A stretch of 61,977 nt of DNA from Bacillus sp. SG-1 (lineage in GTDB: Bacteria > Bacillota > Bacilli > Bacillales > Bacillaceae_B). This document shows, piece after piece, positions 57,585 through 61,977 of this stretch (position 1 is the stretch's first letter; every line of letters begins with the position of its first letter). Location: contig NZ_ABCF01000012.1 of NCBI RefSeq assembly GCF_000181495.1, positions 1 to 61,977 on the forward strand. The letters run 5' to 3'. The notes beneath the pieces are model-generated. The model was given only the letters and a program-made list of their open reading frames with translations, searched no databases and was not told where the DNA came from. Position numbers and translations under genes: made by a program.

Positions 57585-58330
57585 AACGTACCATTACAGA
57601 GGGGATACGAGTTTATAATGGTACGATTAGTAGAAATACGTACCCCTACAGAGAGAAGCCGAGCTTATAATGGTACGATTAGAAGAGAAACGTACCCCTA
57701 CACTGGGAATCTGAGTTTATAATGGTACGATTAGGCGAGAAACGTACCCCTGCAGAAGGAATTCGAGTTTATAATGGTACGATTAGAAGAGAAACGTACT
57801 ATTACAGAGGGAATCTACGATTATAATGGTACGATTAGGAGAGAAGCGTACCACTACAGACGAAATTCGAGTTTATAATGGTACGATTAGAAGAGAAACG
57901 TACCAATACAGAAGGAATTCGAGTTTATAACGGTACGATTAGAAGAGAAGCGTACCCCTACACTGGGAATCTGAGTTTATAATGGTACGATTAGGCGAGA
58001 AACGTACCCCTGCAGAGGGAATTCGAGTTTATAACGGTACGATTAGAAGAGAAACGTACTATTACAGAGGGAATCTGCGATTATAACGGTACGATTAGAA
58101 GAGAAACGTACCATTACAGACGAAATTCGAGTTTATAATGGTACGATTAGAAGAGAAACGTACCAATACAGAAGGAATTCGAGTTTATAATGGTACGATT
58201 AGGAGAGAAGCGTACCACTACAGACGAAATTCGAGTTTATAACGGTACGATTAGAAGAGAAACGTACCAATACAGAAGGAATTCGAGTTTATAATGGTAA
58301 GATTAGTAGAAAAATCCCTACAGAGGAATT
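57585..58330. repeat. tandem array, exact 52-bp unit (14 copies)
   Basis: GTACGATTAG starts fall at 57621, 57673, 57725, 57777, 57829, 57881, 57933, 57985, 58037, 58089, 58141, 58193, 58245 and 58297: thirteen steps of exactly 52 bp, with a partial copy before the first. Each full unit has GGTACG-13 nt-CGTACC, a 6-bp hairpin. Copies 57673-57932 and 57933-58192 match unit by unit, so a block of five units (260 bp) was duplicated, and two further units repeat once more. It lies between the promoter side of the 153-aa gene and the end of the YqcI-like gene. Confidence 0.97.
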
Positions 58331-58412
58331 ACAAATTTAAGGGTATGTTTAGTTGTCTGTGTAGATGCAATAATCTAAAAACGTACCATGCGAAACTCAA
58401 CATAATGACGCA

Positions 58413-58440
58413 CAAAAAAAGCGGCACAAGGCCGCCTTGC
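58413..58440 (-). terminator. hairpin, probable terminator of the YqcI-like gene
   Basis: Minus-strand GCGGC-CTTGT-GCCGC followed by TTTTTTT. It is 150 nt past the stop codon. The stretch 58441-58589 shows nothing else I can name. Confidence 0.6.
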
Positions 58441-58589
58441 TATAGAGAAGCATGGATTTTAAAATTAGATTAGTATCAAGAGTAGTTCCCACTCCGCTAG
58501 TGGACTTCAAGGCCAACTTTCATATGCACGTATCGCATTTACCGAAATAGAGCATCAAACCTAGCGCGGTAAGGATTTCGGTCCCGTTA

Positions 58590-59318
58590 TCATTTATGAT
58601 GAAACGGGCATTTTCCGGTGATGGGTTCAACATCATCCCCGATGAAATATTGTTTCCATTCCCGGTGTTCAGGGTCACCATAGTGGCTGATGTTGGGATG
58701 CTTTGGAAGGTTGTCCCATTTCTCGACTCTCTCCCTGACTTTCTCGCGTGACATGACACCGCCTTTCGAAGTGCCTTCTAGGCCTTCAAATATCCTTCTT
58801 GGCTGGAAACCAAGAACGAGGGAATTCCCCAAGTCGCGAGTCTTTCTTTGTTTGTATGCGGGTGCGTTGCCGAATACAAAGTAAGGTTCCTCCGCGAACG
58901 AGAATGCCCAGAGATGGTGGTCCGGGTCCTCTGGATAATCTTTCGGCCACGGCTTTGTATCTTTCTCATGAAGAAACTGAAGGATGTTCCAAAAGTACTC
59001 CCGGTAATAAGGAATGTCTTTTTCTTCTTTTTCAGGCTCTACAAATAAGAACAAGCCGTGCCTGATGAGTTTCGGGCTGTCAAATAAACCAATGAATTGT
59101 TCCAGCGTTTGAGGAAGGCTAGACCAGTCATCATGGGTAATATAGGAATACCTCAGTTCACCTTTTTTCTCCCCTGACATACCGAAGTAACACGGAAACG
59201 TTTTATCTGTGACTGTGTCCCTGAACGTTTTATATTCTTCGATCACCCACTGAGGGACTTTTTCCGGATTCGTCATATCTTCTTTCGTCAACAAACGGTT
59301 TTCGGTAGCAATTTTCAT
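58590..59318 (-). CDS. YqcI/YcgG-family protein
   Basis: 242 aa, soluble. It belongs to the YqcI/YcgG family (B. subtilis members about 250 aa): the start has FPCYFGMSGEKKGELRYSYI, the centre has FWNILQFLHEKD and WAFSFAEEPYFVFGNAPAY, and the end has GDDVEPITGKCPFHHK. The C-terminal C-P-F-H-H could bind a metal. Enzymatic role is unknown as far as I know. GGGGAG lies about 5 nt before ATG 59318. Single gene; divergent from the stress gene that follows. Confidence 0.8.
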   Translation of the reverse strand: MKIATENRLLTKEDMTNPEKVPQWVIEEYKTFRDTVTDKTFPCYFGMSGEKKGELRYSYITHDDWSSLPQTLEQFIGLFDSPKLIRHGLFLFVEPEKEEKDIPYYREYFWNILQFLHEKDTKPWPKDYPEDPDHHLWAFSFAEEPYFVFGNAPAYKQRKTRDLGNSLVLGFQPRRIFEGLEGTSKGGVMSREKVRERVEKWDNLPKHPNISHYGDPEHREWKQYFIGDDVEPITGKCPFHHK

Positions 59319-59423
59319 AATATCTCCCCATCTAAAAAATATTGGTCGTACTCTCTACCCTTTTTGAAGTAAATATAACCTCGAAACTCTCTAAATCATG
59401 GAAAAACTTGGCTCCTGCGTATG

Positions 59424-59448
59424 GTTTACCTCAAACGCCAAAGGGTAA
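59424..59448 (+). promoter_or_regulatory. sigma-B-type promoter
   Basis: GGTTTAC (GTTT at 59424-59427), 15 nt, GGGTAA (59443-59448), 53 nt before the start codon. A close match to the sigma-B consensus. Confidence 0.8.
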
Positions 59449-59500
59449 ATTTCTTATGTAACCAAATCCCAAGCAATAAGCTTGCAAGGAGGTAAAACTG

Positions 59501-60217
59501 ATGGAAAAGAGTGTTGTAGGAGCGTATGACTCTACTATTGAAGTGATGGATGTAATTAACAGTCTGACAAAAGACGGTTATACAGAAGAGGATATTCTTG
59601 TCATTTCAAACAGGGATGACATAGATACATTGGACAACACTTCCGGCCTTCATGTAGAGCACACCGACGTGAATCATGGAGAGTCACGCAGCCTTTGGGA
59701 AAAAATAAAAGATTCGTTCATGGTCAAGGAACATGAAGGTTCAAATAACGATTTATCTCAATATGAAATTCCGCTTAATCAGGTTGGAACGTATCAATCG
59801 AAATTAGAAGACGGCAAGATTCTTGTTGCTGTGACAGCGAAGGATAAATACGTTCTCAGCCACGGTGGTGAGGTGGTGGACACTGGTGCTAATATTAAGC
59901 CGGTTTCTGAAAGTGAGGAAGATGATGAAATGCGGGAAGTGAACGCTGTCAGGAATCAGACGTCATCGGAGGATTATAAAAGCTCTCCGACTGCGGGAAA
60001 AAGCGTTGGAAACCACGGAGCTGAACCTGAGGACCTAAGATCCGGTAATGTGGATACCACTGAGGATACAATCGGTGGTAATGTCGGCAACACGCTTGGA
60101 GGGAAGCTCGGAACACCGGAATCTGAGAGGTATTCCGCTGGACAGGAAGGAATGGCTGGCAATCCGGTCGAAGCTGAGCCTTCCAACCAGAAAGATAAAA
60201 AGAAAGATAGATTTTAA
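59501..60217 (+). CDS. general stress protein with YflT domain
   Basis: 238 aa. The first about 115 residues are a YflT-type domain (KSVVGAYDSTIEVMDVINSL, EEDILVISNRDDID, LEDGKILVAVTAKDK). The rest is disordered, rich in Gly, Glu, Ser and Asn. It is a paralogue of the next gene: the first 100 residues of both can be aligned (SVVGAYDST / HIIGAYDST; VISNRDDIDTLDNTSGLHVEH / VVSNRDRLGSLENKTGLQVEH). AAGGAGG precedes ATG 59501. Its sigma-B-type promoter and its own terminator make it a separate stress unit. Biochemical role unknown. Confidence 0.85.
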   Translation: MEKSVVGAYDSTIEVMDVINSLTKDGYTEEDILVISNRDDIDTLDNTSGLHVEHTDVNHGESRSLWEKIKDSFMVKEHEGSNNDLSQYEIPLNQVGTYQSKLEDGKILVAVTAKDKYVLSHGGEVVDTGANIKPVSESEEDDEMREVNAVRNQTSSEDYKSSPTAGKSVGNHGAEPEDLRSGNVDTTEDTIGGNVGNTLGGKLGTPESERYSAGQEGMAGNPVEAEPSNQKDKKKDRF

Positions 60218-60239
60218 TTGAAGTATTGAAGGGACAATT

Positions 60240-60270
60240 AATCCCGCTGCTGAAGAGCAGCGGGATTTTT
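60240..60270 (+). terminator. terminator
   Basis: Perfect stem AATCCCGCTGCT / AGCAGCGGGATT with a 4-nt loop, then TTTT. Confidence 0.92.
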
Positions 60271-60354
60271 TCGTTATAAAAGTTGCATCAGAACCTTTTA
60301 TATTAAAACATGTAATTAATAGGAAAGCTGGAAACATTTTTAGTGAAGAAAAAC

Positions 60355-60379
60355 GTTTCTTAACCGATCTCGCGGGTAA
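60355..60379 (+). promoter_or_regulatory. sigma-B-type promoter
   Basis: CGTTTC (GTTT at 60355-60358), 15 nt, GGGTAA (60374-60379), about 42 nt before the start codon. Spacing is the same as for the other two YflT-domain genes. Confidence 0.75.
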
Positions 60380-60420
60380 TTTTTCAAGTGTAGCATAAAA
60401 ATCAAGGGAGGTAATTTTCA

Positions 60421-61410
60421 ATGGAAAAACACATTATTGGAGCATATGATTCAACGAATGAAGCAGCGGCAGTAGTGGAACAATTGTCTAGAAAAGGATA
60501 CTCCCCTGAAGAAATCCTGGTCGTGTCCAATAGGGATCGGTTAGGTTCTTTAGAAAATAAGACCGGACTTCAAGTGGAACACAATAATGACACAGAACCA
60601 CATGAAGAATCTATGTGGGATAAAATCAAAGAAGCATTCACAGTTGATGATGAGGATCATTCTGATGACCGCCTTTCAAAATATGGGCTGTCAGATGATG
60701 AGGCGAGAAACTATGAATCCGAATTGGATGACGGCAAAATCCTGATTGCAGTGGAATCAGATTCTACTGTCGAGCTGGAAGATTATAATTCTGGATATAG
60801 CAGCAAACATGAAACAGACGTCGATGACTATACAGCAGGCACAGCAGGCCGCTCTGGTCACACGGAAGAACAATCAATGGAACTGCGAGAAGAACGTTTG
60901 AACGTAGACAAAGAAGAAGTAAAGACCGGAGAGGTTTCCATTGGAAAAGAAGTAGTGGAAGAAGAGAGAAGTGTCGATGTGCCGGTAAAGCGTGAAGAAG
61001 TATATGTTGAAAAGAGACATGTCCAGGATGGAGAAATGAGAAATTCTTCTGCTGAGCTTGGTGAGGATGAGGAAATAAGGATACCGGTTGTTGAAGAAAA
61101 AGTGGAAGTCAGGAAGAAGCCGGTTGTGACAGATGAAGTCGTAGTAGGCAAGCGTACCACAGAAGAAACAGAACATATCAGCGATACGGTGAAAAAAGAA
61201 GAAATTCATTTGGATAAAGAAGGTTCTTCAAGAGTTCAGGGTGAAGATGGACTGAACCATCATGATACCGAAGGAACGTATGTGACCGGCCAGGAAGGCT
61301 TAACGGACACTGCCGGTATGGGTTCTGAAAAAGAGAGAAGAGACTATAAGAATACTGAAAATGTAAATAAAAATGGCTCTGGAAGAAATGACTATCGAGG
61401 AGACATTTAA
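60421..61410 (+). CDS. ysnF: YsnF-like stress protein (YflT + DUF2382/AvaK)
   Basis: 329 aa. A YflT-type domain (about 1-115) is followed by a DUF2382 (YsnF/AvaK) domain (about 155-270): MELREERLNVDKEEVKTG, VVEEERSVDVPVKREEVYVE and EEIRIPVVEEKVEVRKKP. The tail is disordered. B. subtilis YsnF is a sigma-B regulon member; related DUF2382 proteins occur in desiccation- and radiation-tolerant bacteria. It begins 204 bp after its paralogue with its own sigma-B-type promoter, so the pair arose by tandem duplication plus domain gain (inference). GGGAGG precedes ATG 60421. Confidence 0.88.
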   Translation: MEKHIIGAYDSTNEAAAVVEQLSRKGYSPEEILVVSNRDRLGSLENKTGLQVEHNNDTEPHEESMWDKIKEAFTVDDEDHSDDRLSKYGLSDDEARNYESELDDGKILIAVESDSTVELEDYNSGYSSKHETDVDDYTAGTAGRSGHTEEQSMELREERLNVDKEEVKTGEVSIGKEVVEEERSVDVPVKREEVYVEKRHVQDGEMRNSSAELGEDEEIRIPVVEEKVEVRKKPVVTDEVVVGKRTTEETEHISDTVKKEEIHLDKEGSSRVQGEDGLNHHDTEGTYVTGQEGLTDTAGMGSEKERRDYKNTENVNKNGSGRNDYRGDI

Positions 61411-61420
61411 TTAGGCTCCC

Positions 61421-61455
61421 AAAAAGCCCTGCTGACACTTCGGCAGGGCTTTTTG
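61421..61455 (+). terminator. ysnF terminator
   Basis: Stem AAAAAGCCCTGC / GCAGGGCTTTTT with a 10-nt loop. Confidence 0.9.
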
Positions 61456-61514
61456 TTGCTTATTTGAGTACATATCTTTCTGGTACGCCTTTTAAATAAA
61501 TTTTCAAAAAAAGA

Positions 61515-61544
61515 TTGTCTAAACTACAGGAAATGAAATATAAT
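61515..61544 (+). promoter_or_regulatory. putative promoter of the AGCS symporter gene
   Basis: TTGTCT (61515-61520), 18 nt, perfect TATAAT (61539-61544), about 42 nt before the TTG start. Confidence 0.6.
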
Positions 61545-61585
61545 TCGAATAGAAACAAAATTCTGAATTCAAAGGGGGAGTATGT

Positions 61586-61977
61586 TTGGAGACAGTTGTT
61601 GGCTGGCTTAATGGGGTTTTATGGAGTTCGCCTGTCATTTATCTGATTTTGACATTAGGACTTGTATTTTCAATTATGACTCGTTTTCTTCAGGTGAGGC
61701 ACATCAAAGACATGTTCAAATTGATGTTCAAAGGCAAGAGCTCAGATGCAGGGGTATCATCTTTTCAGGCTTTGGCATTATCATTATCAGGGCGTGTAGG
61801 TACGGGGAATATCGCCGGTACGGCAACGGCTATCGCATTTGGAGGTCCGGGAGCGGTTTTCTGGATGTGGACCATTGCCTTCATCGGAGCGAGTTCCGCG
61901 TTTATTGAATCGACACTTGCCCAGATTTATAAAGTGAAGCAGAATGGACAGTATCGCGGGGGGCCGGCCTACTATAT
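61586..61977 (+). CDS. AGCS-family sodium:alanine/glycine symporter, 5' part
   Basis: The first about 130 residues of a membrane transporter cut off by the window edge. It starts at TTG 61586 with GGGGGAG about 5 nt before it; the nearby ATG 61582 is in a frame that stops after ten codons. The translation begins METVVGWLNGVLWSSPVIY, then has FLQVRHIKDM, SSFQALALSLSGRVGTGNIA and YRGGPAYY, which are signatures of the alanine or glycine:cation symporter family (AlsT/AgcS type). It should import alanine, glycine or glutamine with Na+ or H+. A good promoter lies upstream. The annotation of the rest depends on the sequence beyond this window. Confidence 0.85.
   Translation, partial: METVVGWLNGVLWSSPVIYLILTLGLVFSIMTRFLQVRHIKDMFKLMFKGKSSDAGVSSFQALALSLSGRVGTGNIAGTATAIAFGGPGAVFWMWTIAFIGASSAFIESTLAQIYKVKQNGQYRGGPAYY

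Noticed and set aside
57479-58330. A CRISPR array in the 14-copy repeat
   Set aside because: Unit length is uniform, but the variable parts are mutated copies of one another, not unrelated spacers. Whole blocks of units are duplicated and no cas gene is in the window.

Overview
The window reads as chromosomal DNA of a spore-forming member of the Bacillaceae. A complete des-desK-desR cold-sensing operon, csgA (a sigma-G spore protein), a KinB-like sporulation kinase, ppaC, YflT/YsnF general stress proteins behind sigma-B-type promoters, an RsbR-like protein and AAGGAGG ribosome binding sites all point that way. Genus is uncertain; something near Rossellomorea or Sutcliffiella is an impression from protein similarity only. 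I saw no rRNA, tRNA, CRISPR or prophage.

Layout. 0-8 kb: a diguanylate cyclase, gabD-type dehydrogenase, des/desK/desR and an MscS channel. 8-17 kb: small conserved proteins, a large TPR protein with a decayed dynamin-like G domain, an Mpo1-like/CHY zinc-finger pair, ppaC, the KinB-like kinase and a Nudix hydrolase. 17-25 kb: panE, a broken REP-type (Y1) transposase followed by a palindromic array, a CstA transporter with its own LytS/LytT-type two-component system (a likely pyruvate-sensing uptake unit with a cre site), a DUF421 protein and a deaminase. 25-38 kb: an IS3-family element, csgA, an MFS carrier, a frameshifted M29 aminopeptidase, a YflT stress protein, a CAP lipoprotein divergent from a secreted M14 carboxypeptidase, an RsbR paralogue, a split ThrE-type exporter and a frameshifted Nudix gene. 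38-48 kb: surface quality control (HtrA plus a membrane PpiC isomerase), a secreted His-rich repeat protein, a YclJK-like two-component system, an erythromycin-esterase-like protein, a NERD protein and a ZIP-like protein. 48-62 kb: a heterodimeric BmrCD-like ABC exporter, an efflux MFS behind a second copy of the IS, GNAT, an MBL-TetR pair with its operator, a YqcI/YcgG protein, two more sigma-B stress proteins and the start of an AGCS amino-acid symporter.

The most striking feature lies between the genes. Eight intergenic regions hold tandem arrays whose sequences are unrelated to one another but whose unit lengths fall on only three values: about 20 bp (3 arrays), 25 bp (1) and 52 bp (4, often exactly 52 for every step). 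Two further loci hold just two degenerate copies 52-53 bp apart. The 52-bp and 25-bp units contain short palindromes; the 20-bp units are a core of about 12 nt plus about 8 variable nt. In addition there are three copies of a 168-192 bp dispersed element with inverted ends, and two dispersed palindrome families (GGGAC-WGTCCC and GGTGCCTGG-CCAGGCACC), each found at three loci. These repeats are the best candidates for something undescribed here.
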